Assembly: GCA_030688115.1 (NCBI GenBank)
Contig: JAUYIX010000022.1
Coordinates: 1 to 23,998, forward strand
Length of the DNA stretch: 23,998 nt
Source: a bacterium
Lineage (GTDB): Bacteria > Patescibacteriota > JAUYIX01
Direction: 5' to 3'
Position numbers and translations under genes: made by a program. Positions 6,907-14,342 of the stretch are shown here, piece after piece. A model generated the notes under the pieces. It saw nothing but the letters and a program-made list of their open reading frames with translations, ran no database searches and was not told the DNA's origin. Numbering within the stretch: the stretch's first letter is position 1; the number at the start of each line of letters is the position of its first letter.

Positions 6907-7188
6907 TCAGGCTGGCTCGAAGACACAGATTGGGGCTAGCTGGCTGAAGCAACGGCCACCTGTCATCGGGTCTTCGAAGAGCATGCGCCATCCCTCTCTG
7001 CTCGGGTCGCTGTGCCGAATCCACGCGAACTCGGTTGTCTTTCCGGGATAAAGATTGAGGCTTTCGATCTCGATTTCCTGTGTACGCGGGTGACCGCCGG
7101 TTCCGACACGACGAACGATGGCTTCATCAATCACTTCTCCATTTTCGAGGATTTTGACTTTCATTCCCTTTTCAAGGTGCTGTTTCAC
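6907..7188 (-). CDS. Hypothetical small cytosolic protein, 93 aa
   Basis: The product (MKQHLEKGMKVKILENGEVIDEA...) is a soluble mixed alpha/beta protein with no membrane segment and no family I recognise. Features seen are a Gly-containing loop VGTGGHPRTQEIEIESLNL (about 27-45), aromatic residues in TEFAWIRH, and a C-terminus with Cys in GGRCFSQL and ICVF. A longer frame reaches an ATG at 7266, but GTG at 7188 is chosen because AAAGGAGAT lies at 7204-7196 and a TTGACA promoter element plus a hairpin lie inside the longer frame. It stands alone with its own promoter, leader hairpin, Shine-Dalgarno and terminator, unlike most genes here. Confidence 0.6.
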   Translation of the reverse strand: MKQHLEKGMKVKILENGEVIDEAIVRRVGTGGHPRTQEIEIESLNLYPGKTTEFAWIRHSDPSREGWRMLFEDPMTGGRCFSQLAPICVFEPA

Positions 7189-7212
7189 CGTAACGATCTC
7201 CTTTCTGCGATT

Positions 7213-7275
7213 TTCAACCACGAAACCATTTCGTGGCAGATACTGCAAGCTATCGGACGCTAGCATAGATGTCAA
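7213..7275 (-). promoter_or_regulatory. Promoter and leader hairpin of the 93-aa gene
   Basis: Minus strand: TTGACA at 7275-7270, a weak -10 about 17 bases later (TAGCTT), then a perfect 8-bp hairpin CCACGAAA-TGG-TTTCGTGG centred near 7225, then the Shine-Dalgarno sequence. The -35 is consensus and the -10 is poor, so the exact promoter is uncertain. Confidence 0.5.
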
Positions 7276-7436
7276 ACTAAAATAGAAACTCTTTTGAGCT
7301 TCTATTCTGGATTCATTTTAATAAGTTTTTCTTCCTCCTCAAACTAAATCGCGAATTCCGTTTTGAGCCGAAAACACAATACGTGCGAGCCGCCGAGCAC
7401 AGCGAGGCGGCGAGCTCTGACTTACAATTCGCTTTG

Positions 7437-7513
7437 TGGTGCGTCCGGCAGGAGTCGAACCTGCGACCTCAAGATCCGGAATCTTGCGCTCTATCCAACT
7501 GAGCTACGGACGC
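7437..7513 (-). tRNA. tRNA-Arg (anticodon CCG)
   Basis: A complete cloverleaf on the minus strand: acceptor GCGTCCG/CGGACGC, discriminator A and encoded CCA (7437-7440), anticodon stem CAAGA/TCTTG with loop TTCCGGA giving CCG (codon CGG), and T arm GCAGG-TTCGACT-CCTGC. Its 3' end faces the AT-rich island, but I found no copy of the 3' end at the island's far side. Confidence 0.96.
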
Positions 7514-7518
7514 GTGGC

Positions 7519-7968
7519 CTAGCGAATTCGCTTAGCGTAGACTACCGCATCTGTTCGACCGAACCAACCCTTGAGTGAGCCGCGCTGCTCCATGCCCATT
7601 TTGATCAAAAACTTTTTACTGGGGGCAAAGGTTTTGGTGTCGTGCGTGGCGTGCCAGAGCATCGAGCCGCTCTCAAGATCACGCTCCGCCATTAAAAAGA
7701 GGCGTTCACCCATGCCGCGCTTGACCATATTACGGTCAACAACCATAAAATCGATCCAGTGGTTGGGGCGCTTATCGGCCGTGATAATAATGCCCCCGAT
7801 CAGTCGGCCACTCCAGCGCAAGCTGTAGGCGGTCACTGCGCGCGCCTCCAGTCCGGCCAAATACTGCTCCGAGAGCCACGGCTCGGTGGGGTAATACACT
7901 TTGGCAATCAGGTATAAATCACCCAGTTCTTTACGTTTGAGCGGTCTAATCTCGATGGCCTCTTCCAT
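7519..7968 (-). CDS. GNAT-family N-acetyltransferase
   Basis: The 149-aa product has a GNAT fold: an N-terminal IEIRPLKRKELGDLYLIAKVYY (5-26), the central strands AYSLRWSGRLIGGIIIT (47-63) and HWIDFMVVDRNMVKRGMGERLFLMAERDLE (about 69-98) in which V-D-R-x5-RGMG is the acetyl-CoA pyrophosphate-binding motif A. APSKKFLIKMGMEQRG is the motif B region. The substrate is unknown. The ATG at 7968 is six bases after an extended -10 (TGC-TATGAT), so the gene is predicted to be leaderless. The gene ends at the tRNA-Arg(CCG), and a 12-bp palindrome (AGCGAATTCGCT, 7521-7532) overlaps its stop. Confidence 0.85.
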   Translation of the reverse strand: MEEAIEIRPLKRKELGDLYLIAKVYYPTEPWLSEQYLAGLEARAVTAYSLRWSGRLIGGIIITADKRPNHWIDFMVVDRNMVKRGMGERLFLMAERDLESGSMLWHATHDTKTFAPSKKFLIKMGMEQRGSLKGWFGRTDAVVYAKRIR

Positions 7969-7974
7969 GCAAAC

Positions 7975-7980
7975 ATCATA
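7975..7980 (-). promoter_or_regulatory. Extended -10 box of the GNAT gene (leaderless)
   Basis: TGC-TATGAT on the minus strand, six bases before the ATG. No recognisable -35. Confidence 0.6.
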
Positions 7981-8009
7981 GCACGTCGCCCGCGCAAGGC
8001 CTGTCGCCC

Positions 8010-8038
8010 TTGCAAATAAAACGACCGCGTGGTATGGT
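8010..8038 (+). promoter_or_regulatory. Promoter of the rpsO-NYN-pnp cluster
   Basis: TTGCAA (8010-8015), a 17-bp spacer and TATGGT (8033-8038), preceded by an extended -10 TGG. The predicted start near 8045 leaves a leader of about 75 nt before rpsO. Confidence 0.6.
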
Positions 8039-8054
8039 GAGGCGACTAAAAAGA

Positions 8055-8095
8055 CCTCGCCCCTAGGGGCTCATGAGGCACATTATTGACGTAAT
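8055..8095 (+). promoter_or_regulatory. Structured rpsO leader, candidate S15 autoregulatory site
   Basis: Two hairpins lie in the leader. The first is CCTC-GCCC-CTAG-GGGC-TCAT-GAGG (8055-8078), an 8-bp stem with a 4-nt asymmetric bulge. The second is ATTAT-TGAC-GTAAT (8082-8095). In several bacteria S15 binds structured rpsO leaders to repress its own translation, and these leaders differ widely between lineages. The assignment here is inference from position and structure. Confidence 0.5.
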
Positions 8096-8119
8096 CAGGC
8101 AGAACAGCCGCACACCAGA

Positions 8120-8401
8120 ATGCTCGCAAAGACCAAAAAACAGACGGTTATCAAAAAATATAAAACGCACCAAGATGACACCGGCTCTCCGGAGGTCCAG
8201 GTGGCGCTGTTAACCGAAAAAATCAAAGATCTTACCAAGCATCTGGGAGAACACCGCAAAGACGTGTCCAGCCGCCGCGGCTTACTCCAAATGGTAAACA
8301 ACCGACGTAAGTTACTTAATTACCTGGAAAAAGAGGACGAGAAGCGCTACAAAAAAGTCATCAAGGCGCTGGGCCTTAAGCACAAAGAGAACATCGAATG
8401 A
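8120..8401 (+). CDS. rpsO: 30S ribosomal protein S15
   Basis: The 93-aa product is a full-length S15, a primary 16S rRNA-binding protein that organises the platform of the small subunit. The conserved core THQDDTGSPEVQVALLTEKIKDLTKHL (about 16-42) and HRKDVSSRRGLLQMVNNRRKLLNYL (about 46-70) are unmistakable. The extended C-terminus is Lys-rich. No strong Shine-Dalgarno sequence precedes the ATG, and the leader is structured. The TGA stop overlaps the ATG of the next gene (ATGA), which implies translational coupling. Confidence 0.97.
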   Translation: MLAKTKKQTVIKKYKTHQDDTGSPEVQVALLTEKIKDLTKHLGEHRKDVSSRRGLLQMVNNRRKLLNYLEKEDEKRYKKVIKALGLKHKENIE

Positions 8402-9096
8402 CACCGCGCCCAACGCGCTCTACAAGCATGTACAGTCAAAGGAGTCCATCTCGACCCCGCCGCATCTCAACACGCTCTACGAGTAGGGGCACGGGTGAGA
8501 GCTCGGCAGCCACGCGAGTAAGCAAAGTCGGATCGGCCAGCACGCCGCGTCAGGCTGATAGCGCCGAGACACACGGCAAACAGCTCATTGAAAAACGAGA
8601 GCTAACCAAATATCCCGATCAGCGTGTCGGTATCTTTGTTGATGTGTCCAACATGTATTGGTCGGTACGCCGCTTGGGAGGCTCCCTTAATTTTAGAAAC
8701 TTGCGTGAGTCGGCCGTACAAGGTCGTAAGCTGATTCGGGCCTTAGCTTATGCGGTCACCAGCGGCGAGCCGGAAGAAGAAAAGTTTTTCTCGGCATTGG
8801 CTAAATCCGGTTTTGAGGTCAAGCTCAAACAGTTGCAAGTTTTTTCCGGCGGTAAAAAGAAGGCCGATTGGGATGTGGGGCTTGCGATGGACATGGTGCG
8901 CCTGGCTCCGATGATCGACGTGGCCGTCTTGGTCTCGGGTGATGGTGATTACGTACCGGTCATCGAGTACCTGCAAAACAGTGGCCGCATCGTCGAGGTC
9001 ATGGCCTTTAAGGAGGGCGTCTCGGCTAAGATCGTTGAGCGCGCGGATGCGTTTATCGATATGGGTAAGGAACAGTCTCGATTCCTCATTCGCTAG
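8398..9096 (+). CDS. NYN (PIN-like) domain putative ribonuclease, LabA/DUF88 family
   Basis: Residues 1-70 are a low-complexity Arg/Ser/Thr-rich tail that could bind RNA. Residues 76-222 form a NYN domain, a PIN-like metal-dependent nuclease fold: VGIFVDVSNMYWSV (77-90) with the first catalytic Asp and the Asn-Met signature, KKADWDVGLAMDMV (154-167), and VLVSGDGDYVPVIEYLQ (178-193) with the acidic SGDGDY motif. These acidic residues are all present, so the nuclease is likely active. The gene starts on the ATGA overlapping the rpsO stop and lies directly before pnp, suggesting a role in RNA processing or decay with PNPase. Substrate unknown. Confidence 0.85.
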   Translation: MTPRPTRSTSMYSQRSPSRPRRISTRSTSRGTGESSAATRVSKVGSASTPRQADSAETHGKQLIEKRELTKYPDQRVGIFVDVSNMYWSVRRLGGSLNFRNLRESAVQGRKLIRALAYAVTSGEPEEEKFFSALAKSGFEVKLKQLQVFSGGKKKADWDVGLAMDMVRLAPMIDVAVLVSGDGDYVPVIEYLQNSGRIVEVMAFKEGVSAKIVERADAFIDMGKEQSRFLIR

Positions 9097-9163
9097 GCGA
9101 GTGTGGAGCCGAGGAGGGTTCTTATAACAATTAATTAATATATATCCACAGTCTTTTGTTTGA

Positions 9164-9222
9164 TTCGTTATTGATTTGAGCGATCGTGAGTAGCAATCTC
9201 GCGGGTTCAAACTGATAACGAA
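9164..9222 (+). promoter_or_regulatory. Long imperfect hairpin in the pnp leader
   Basis: Three stacked helices: TTCGTTAT (9164-9171) with ATAACGAA (9215-9222), TTTGA (9175-9179) with TCAAA (9207-9211), and CGTGAG (9185-9190) with CTCGCG (9198-9203), loop TAGCAAT. It ends 31 bases before the pnp ATG. In E. coli a pnp leader hairpin cut by RNase III mediates PNPase autoregulation, so this may be an equivalent. Confidence 0.6.
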
Positions 9223-9253
9223 CGATCCAGAAGACTTGGATGAGGAGAACAAA

Positions 9254-11545
9254 ATGAAACAACAAACCTTTAATAAGGATATTGCCGGTAAAACCATTAC
9301 GGTTGAGATCGGTACACTGGCACCGCAGGCCAATGGCGCCTGCACCGTGCGCATCGGAGATACCGTTGTGCTTGGGACCGCGGTTATGTCTAAGGGCCAG
9401 CGCCCGGGCATCGATTTTTTGCCGCTGATGGTGGATTACGAGGAGCGCCTGTACGCCTCGGGTAAAATCAAGGGCAGCCGCTTTATTAAGCGTGAGGGAC
9501 GTCCGACCGATGAGGCCGTACTGGTCGCACGTTTGATCGATCGTGGCATTCGACCACTCTTTGATAAAAATATTCGCAAGGATATTCAAATCGTGACGAC
9601 CGTTTTGTCGTATGACAACGAGAACCACGCTGATATCGCAGCTATGCTGGCCGGATCGATCGCGTTGCAAATTAGCAACATCCCGTTTGAGGGACCACTC
9701 TCGGGAGTACGCGTGGGTAAGGTTGATGGCGCGCTCGTTATAAACCCGACCAATGCCGAGCTGGCTAAATCAGCCTTTGATCTGGTCATCTCGGTCAAAG
9801 GTGACAAGGTCATGATGGTTGAGGCGGGAGCACGGCAGATTCCGGAAGCCGAGATGCTCGAGGCAATCAAGGCCGCCATGCAGGCAGGGGCGGAACTCAA
9901 CGCTTTTCAGGAGGAGATTACGCAGGCCGTAGCACCGACAAAGATGGAGGGCTTACCGGCTCACGACCACACCGACATAAAAGAGAAGATTAAAACACTT
10001 GTGGGAGATCGTTTTAAGCAGTTGATCGCAAAATCAGGCAAGGATGAGCGCAACTCTGAGCTCGAGGCCTTGCAAACGGAGGTTGTTGAGGCGATCAAGG
10101 CTGAGGCGCTGGCTGCAGCTACCCAGGACATGGGTGCCTTTACCGTCGCCAATGTTGCAAAAGCGGACCAAGCCGTACAAGAGCAGGTCAACAATAAAGT
10201 GGCCGAGGCGACCGAGGTGTTTAACAAGCTTTGGGACCTCGCCTTTAGGCTGCACATCTTGGAGACTAAAACACGCTTGGGCGGTCGTAAGGTCGATGAG
10301 ATTAGACCACTTGAGACAAAAGTCGGACTGCTACCACGCACGCACGGCTCCGGGTTTTTCCAGAGAGGTGAGACGCAATCCCTTACTTTGGTTACCTTGG
10401 GTTCTCCCGGACAGGAGCAGATTTTAGATGGGATGGAAGAGGAGACCAAAAAGCGCTACATGCATCATTACAACTTTCCGGCCTTTTCGACCGGGGAGAC
10501 CAAGCCGATGCGCTCCCCCGGACGGCGCGAGATTGGACACGGAGCTCTTGCCGAGCGCGCCCTCGAGCCGGTCCTGCCAAACAAAGAGGACTTTGCCTAT
10601 ACCATCCGCTTAGTAACCGAGATCATGTCATCCTCCGGATCGACATCTATGGCGGCCACTTGTGGGTCGACCTTGTCGCTGATGGATGCCGGAGTGCCAA
10701 TCGCAAGCCCGGTTGCGGGAGTAGCCATGGGCCTGATGAGTGATCCCGAAAAACCCTATGATCGTTTTGAGGTCTTGACCGACTTGCAGGACGCTGAGGA
10801 CTTTGCCGGAGATATGGATTTTAAGATCACAGGTACCAAAGACGGAATTACCGCCATGCAGATGGATACCAAGATACAAGGCCTCTCGTTGGAGATGGTT
10901 GAGCGTACATTGACGCAGGCGCATACCGGGAGATTGTTCATCCTGGAGCACATGCTTACGACTATTGCAGAACCACGCAAAGAGATGTCCAAGCACGCAC
11001 CGCGCCTCGAATCCTTTAAGATTGATACGGAGAAAATCCGCGTCGTGATCGGTAAGGGCGGCGAGATGATCAACAAGATTATTGATGAGACCGGCGTCGA
11101 GATTGATATTGAGGATGACGGTACGGTTACCGTCTCGAGTATCGACTCGGTCGCGATGGACAAGGCGATCAAATGGATCAAACTGCTGGTGACCGATCCA
11201 AAACCGGGCGATAAATTTCAGGGTAAGATCACGCGCTTGATGGATTTTGGAGCATTTGCTGAGATCGTTCCCGGCAAAGAGGGTATGATCCACATCTCGC
11301 AACTATCTGAGAACCGCATCGGCCACCCGGAGGAGGTGGTCAAGGTTGGCGACGTTATCCCGGTGGTGGTCTCTGAGATCGATGATCTTGGCCGGTTGAA
11401 CTTGTCGCACTTGCTAGCCATCGGAAAACAACCGCGCCCGGGCAGCGAGCGTCCGCCACGCGGTGGCGGCGGACGTCCAAGCTTTGGTGGTGGTGGACGC
11501 GGCCGAGATCGCGGCCCTCGTCGCAGCAACGGTCCACGATATTAA
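9254..11545 (+). CDS. pnp: Polyribonucleotide nucleotidyltransferase (PNPase)
   Basis: PNPase degrades RNA 3' to 5' by phosphorolysis and can add tails. The 763-aa product has the full architecture: a first RNase PH domain (about 5-220, with GDTVVLGTAVMS and SRFIKREGRPTDEAVLVARLIDR), a helical linker, a second and catalytic RNase PH domain (about 315-545, with LLPRTHGSGFFQRGET, EIGHGALAERAL, TSMAATCGSTLSLMDAG), a KH domain (IRVVIGKGGEMINKI) and an S1 domain (GKITRLMDFGAFAEIVPGKEGMIHISQL). The tail from about 725 is Gly/Arg/Pro-rich and probably RNA-binding. ATG at 9254 is chosen over an in-frame TTG at 9236 because GAGGAG (9242-9247) is correctly spaced for it. Confidence 0.97.
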   Translation: MKQQTFNKDIAGKTITVEIGTLAPQANGACTVRIGDTVVLGTAVMSKGQRPGIDFLPLMVDYEERLYASGKIKGSRFIKREGRPTDEAVLVARLIDRGIRPLFDKNIRKDIQIVTTVLSYDNENHADIAAMLAGSIALQISNIPFEGPLSGVRVGKVDGALVINPTNAELAKSAFDLVISVKGDKVMMVEAGARQIPEAEMLEAIKAAMQAGAELNAFQEEITQAVAPTKMEGLPAHDHTDIKEKIKTLVGDRFKQLIAKSGKDERNSELEALQTEVVEAIKAEALAAATQDMGAFTVANVAKADQAVQEQVNNKVAEATEVFNKLWDLAFRLHILETKTRLGGRKVDEIRPLETKVGLLPRTHGSGFFQRGETQSLTLVTLGSPGQEQILDGMEEETKKRYMHHYNFPAFSTGETKPMRSPGRREIGHGALAERALEPVLPNKEDFAYTIRLVTEIMSSSGSTSMAATCGSTLSLMDAGVPIASPVAGVAMGLMSDPEKPYDRFEVLTDLQDAEDFAGDMDFKITGTKDGITAMQMDTKIQGLSLEMVERTLTQAHTGRLFILEHMLTTIAEPRKEMSKHAPRLESFKIDTEKIRVVIGKGGEMINKIIDETGVEIDIEDDGTVTVSSIDSVAMDKAIKWIKLLVTDPKPGDKFQGKITRLMDFGAFAEIVPGKEGMIHISQLSENRIGHPEEVVKVGDVIPVVVSEIDDLGRLNLSHLLAIGKQPRPGSERPPRGGGGRPSFGGGGRGRDRGPRRSNGPRY

Positions 11546-11559
11546 GTAGCACAGGACAC

Positions 11560-11745
11560 ATGGAGTCAGGGCGTACAAGACCGATAATCAGAGATATTCG
11601 CCCTGTCTCTCGGCAAGAGCGGACCTGGCAACGCAGTCGCGAACAACGTGGCAAGCGTTTGCCGTTGTACGTGGCGTTGTCTGCTCTTTTGCTTAGCTTA
11701 TTGTTAGCCAGTATCGTACTGGGCGTTATGCTGGGAGCAGGCTAA
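11560..11745 (+). CDS. Small single-pass membrane protein, 61 aa
   Basis: The product has a basic cytosolic N-terminus (about 1-33, with seven or more Arg) and one C-terminal membrane span, LYVALSALLLSLLLASIVLGVML (about 36-58), an N-in orientation by the positive-inside rule. No family is recognised. AGGA lies just upstream of the ATG. The TAA stop shares its last base with the ATG of the exonuclease-helicase gene (TAATG), so the two are almost certainly co-translated. It could anchor a partner at the membrane, but that is a guess. Confidence 0.65.
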   Translation: MESGRTRPIIRDIRPVSRQERTWQRSREQRGKRLPLYVALSALLLSLLLASIVLGVMLGAG

Positions 11746-14342
11746 TGGCACGCTTTACTTCTGAGTTTATCGGGCTTGACCTTGAGGCCACGGACCTCTC
11801 ACCGGAGCGCGGTGGCATTATTGAGATTGGTGCTGTGCGCTGGAAGGATGGCAAAGAGGTCGCTCACTATCAAACGCTGATCGATCCGGGCACACCGATC
11901 CCACCGATCATTACCTCGATTACCGGTATCATGGACAAAGACGTGCATGGCAAGCCAAGTTTTGACTCGGTGCGCGAGGAGCTCAAAAAGTTTATTGGGT
12001 CGGCGCCGATTGTAGGTCACAACATCGCATTTGATATTAACTTTTTGCGCGCACAGGGGTTGCCGCTCCCCAACGTCACCTACGATACCTGGAAAATTGC
12101 GACGCTGGTTATACCGGATGCCAGCTCCCACTCCCTGGAGGCGTTGGCTCATGACTTGCAGCTTAACCACCCCGAAGCACACCGCGCCTTACACGATGCT
12201 CGCGTTGGAGCGGAGCTTTTTATGTATTTGGCTGAGCGTGTGGCAGAACTTGACGCAACTACCGCCGCTCGTATTAGGTCGATCATAAAAAATAATGTCT
12301 ACTCACTAACCGGATTTTTTGAAGAAGTACTGGCCGGACCACACCAGACACCTGATAAAAGTATTATGCCCGGTTGGCAGGGGAGCGCCGCCCATACTGA
12401 TGAGCGACCGCCGGCCGGCGAAGACACATTTACGGTTAAAGACATCGCCACACATTTACAGCGTGCGGTAAGCCCCACCGTCGCCGCCTTTGAAGTCCGC
12501 TCACAGCAAGCCGAGCTGGCACGTCTCACGTTTGAGGCGCTGGCAAAAAACAGTACAACACTGATCGAGGCCACCTCGGGACTGGGCCGGCGGCGGGCGC
12601 TATTGGTTGGGGCTTGTACACAAAAAGTTAACGGCCCTATCGGTTATGTGGTTAACGGTCAGCATGAACTCGACGATACGTACCCCGCCGCTCAATCAAT
12701 TGCCGCGTATTTTAAAAAATCAGTTGCGGTAATTGATCAACCCAACCAATACGTATATATACCGGCGCTTGAGGGAGTACTTGATCGGACCGATCTGGAG
12801 GACTCCCAAACACATCTGGCCATTAAATTGTTAATCTGGATTACTAAAACCAAAACGGGACATCTCAAAGAGGTTGCGATCACATGGGAGGAGAGATCAT
12901 TGCTTGAGGATGTCTCCTGCGAATCGCACGAGTGTGTTGTTCAGCCTGAACCCCAAAAGTGTTCATTTTGTCGAGCGCTTGTGCAAGCTATACGCTCGGA
13001 TGTGGTTTTACTTAAACATGAGATGCTGATGTGGTTGGCGCACAAGGCGCCAGAGCAACTCAGCTTTGGGGGGCTGATCGTTGATGACGCGGACCAACTG
13101 GAGAACAACACGGTAAAATACTTTGGAATATTTACCCACCAGGAGCGGATTGAGCGCCTCTTAAAACGAGTAGCAACGGTCGCGCCTGAGCTTGATTTAG
13201 AGCCGCTACGCAACAAATTAACGCTCTTGGCGGGCCTGGTGGGAGTCTTTTTAGACCACCAGGCGCTCGAGGCGGAGTGGTCGGGTTATCGCACAATCAG
13301 CATCTCCGGCGCTCTCGAGAATGATCCTGAGTTTGGGCGCATGCGCGCGACACTTAGCGCGGTCGCTGACAAGATGGCCGATCTCTCCGGGCAATTGCGT
13401 CTTGTCCAAGCACCAAACGCAACCGCGCTGGCGGCCCTGATTGAGGAGGTGCATCAGGCACTCGAGTTGTTCTCCCGTCCGGAGCATCCCACGGGCGTAG
13501 TTACGCTATCGCTTAACGCCGATCAAAAGTTTGTTTTTAAGTTTGAGCCTGTTAGTGCCGCGTCGTACCTGGCCACGTACCTCCTAGAGGTCCAGCCGCT
13601 CATAATAATCGGGCCGCGTATCACGGTAGAACAAAAATTTGAGTTCATTAAGGGGCGTCTTGGGATAACCAAAAAAATAGATGAGTTTATGGTTCAAGCC
13701 CCGTTACGTCTGGCGGAGCGCACCGCCGTAATCACCCTGACCGATCACCCTGAGAGCCCAGAACCCGGCTGGGTTAGCGCTATGGCCCATGTTATTGCGC
13801 GCACTGCACAGCAAATACGGGGTCGAGTCTTGGTGCTCTTTAGTGGGCGCGGACAGGTCCTTATGGTTCATCCTGAGGTAGAAAAACTCCTGGCAGGCAG
13901 CTCTATTAAACTCATTACGCAGGGTCTCAGCGGTGGCAGAGGTAAAACAACAAAGGCGCTACAGCGTCATTCGGACGCGGTCGTCTTGTCGAGCCATTAC
14001 TTTTTGCGCGGACGTAAATTTGAGCATGGTTTTAGCGCGGTGATCCTGGCCAAGCTGCCTTTTGAGGTTCCGGACCAGCGCTATAAATTAATGCGCAGTA
14101 AAGATAGTGGGTCCGGCTTTATGACCTACGACATGCCGCGGGTTGCCCTCAAGGTGCGCGAACAATTTGATCGCATCATACAAGGTCCGCGTGATAGGGG
14201 AGTTCTGATAATTACAGATCCTAAGATTCAAAAGGGATATGGAGAGTTAGTGCTGCAGTCTTTGCCGGGTGTACCCCAAACCGCCTGTGCCAGCTCAAAA
14301 CTTGGTGAGTATATCGCCCCCTTTGCTAAGCCGGCCGACTAA
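11745..14342 (+). CDS. DnaQ-type 3'-5' exonuclease fused to a degenerate DinG-like helicase
   Basis: Residues 5-165 form a DEDDh exonuclease with all catalytic residues visible: D11 and E13 (GLDLEAT), D97 (NIAFDINF), H146 and D151 (HRALHDA). Residues 245-860 align in order with DinG/XPD superfamily 2 helicases, but the ATPase motifs are damaged. Walker A reads EATSGLGRRR (275-284), lacking the Lys-Ser/Thr. The DEAH box reads VDDAD (446-450). The WEGVD motif reads YFLRGRKFEH, and motif VI reads QFDRIIQ (807-813) instead of a GRxIR. Four Cys (392, 397, 406, 409) sit where the iron-sulfur cluster of DinG would be. The protein is probably a DNA-repair nuclease with a non-helicase scaffold, as reported for S. 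aureus DinG. Confidence 0.85.
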   Translation: MARFTSEFIGLDLEATDLSPERGGIIEIGAVRWKDGKEVAHYQTLIDPGTPIPPIITSITGIMDKDVHGKPSFDSVREELKKFIGSAPIVGHNIAFDINFLRAQGLPLPNVTYDTWKIATLVIPDASSHSLEALAHDLQLNHPEAHRALHDARVGAELFMYLAERVAELDATTAARIRSIIKNNVYSLTGFFEEVLAGPHQTPDKSIMPGWQGSAAHTDERPPAGEDTFTVKDIATHLQRAVSPTVAAFEVRSQQAELARLTFEALAKNSTTLIEATSGLGRRRALLVGACTQKVNGPIGYVVNGQHELDDTYPAAQSIAAYFKKSVAVIDQPNQYVYIPALEGVLDRTDLEDSQTHLAIKLLIWITKTKTGHLKEVAITWEERSLLEDVSCESHECVVQPEPQKCSFCRALVQAIRSDVVLLKHEMLMWLAHKAPEQLSFGGLIVDDADQLENNTVKYFGIFTHQERIERLLKRVATVAPELDLEPLRNKLTLLAGLVGVFLDHQALEAEWSGYRTISISGALENDPEFGRMRATLSAVADKMADLSGQLRLVQAPNATALAALIEEVHQALELFSRPEHPTGVVTLSLNADQKFVFKFEPVSAASYLATYLLEVQPLIIIGPRITVEQKFEFIKGRLGITKKIDEFMVQAPLRLAERTAVITLTDHPESPEPGWVSAMAHVIARTAQQIRGRVLVLFSGRGQVLMVHPEVEKLLAGSSIKLITQGLSGGRGKTTKALQRHSDAVVLSSHYFLRGRKFEHGFSAVILAKLPFEVPDQRYKLMRSKDSGSGFMTYDMPRVALKVREQFDRIIQGPRDRGVLIITDPKIQKGYGELVLQSLPGVPQTACASSKLGEYIAPFAKPAD

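Noticed and set aside
7437..7513. tRNA-Arg(CCG) as integration site of the island
   Set aside because: No duplicate of the tRNA 3' end was found near 4260-4450 and no integrase is present, so there is only positional suspicion.
7426..7532. AATTCGCT direct repeats flanking tRNA-Arg(CCG)
   Set aside because: Eight bases is too short to count as a target-site duplication without an element between the copies. The right copy is part of the palindrome at the GNAT stop.
10628..11302. Long antisense frames within pnp and other genes (also 8743-9411, 1211-1675, 18434-19087)
   Set aside because: They mirror the codon pattern of well-supported genes on the other strand, and their products show no recognisable domains.
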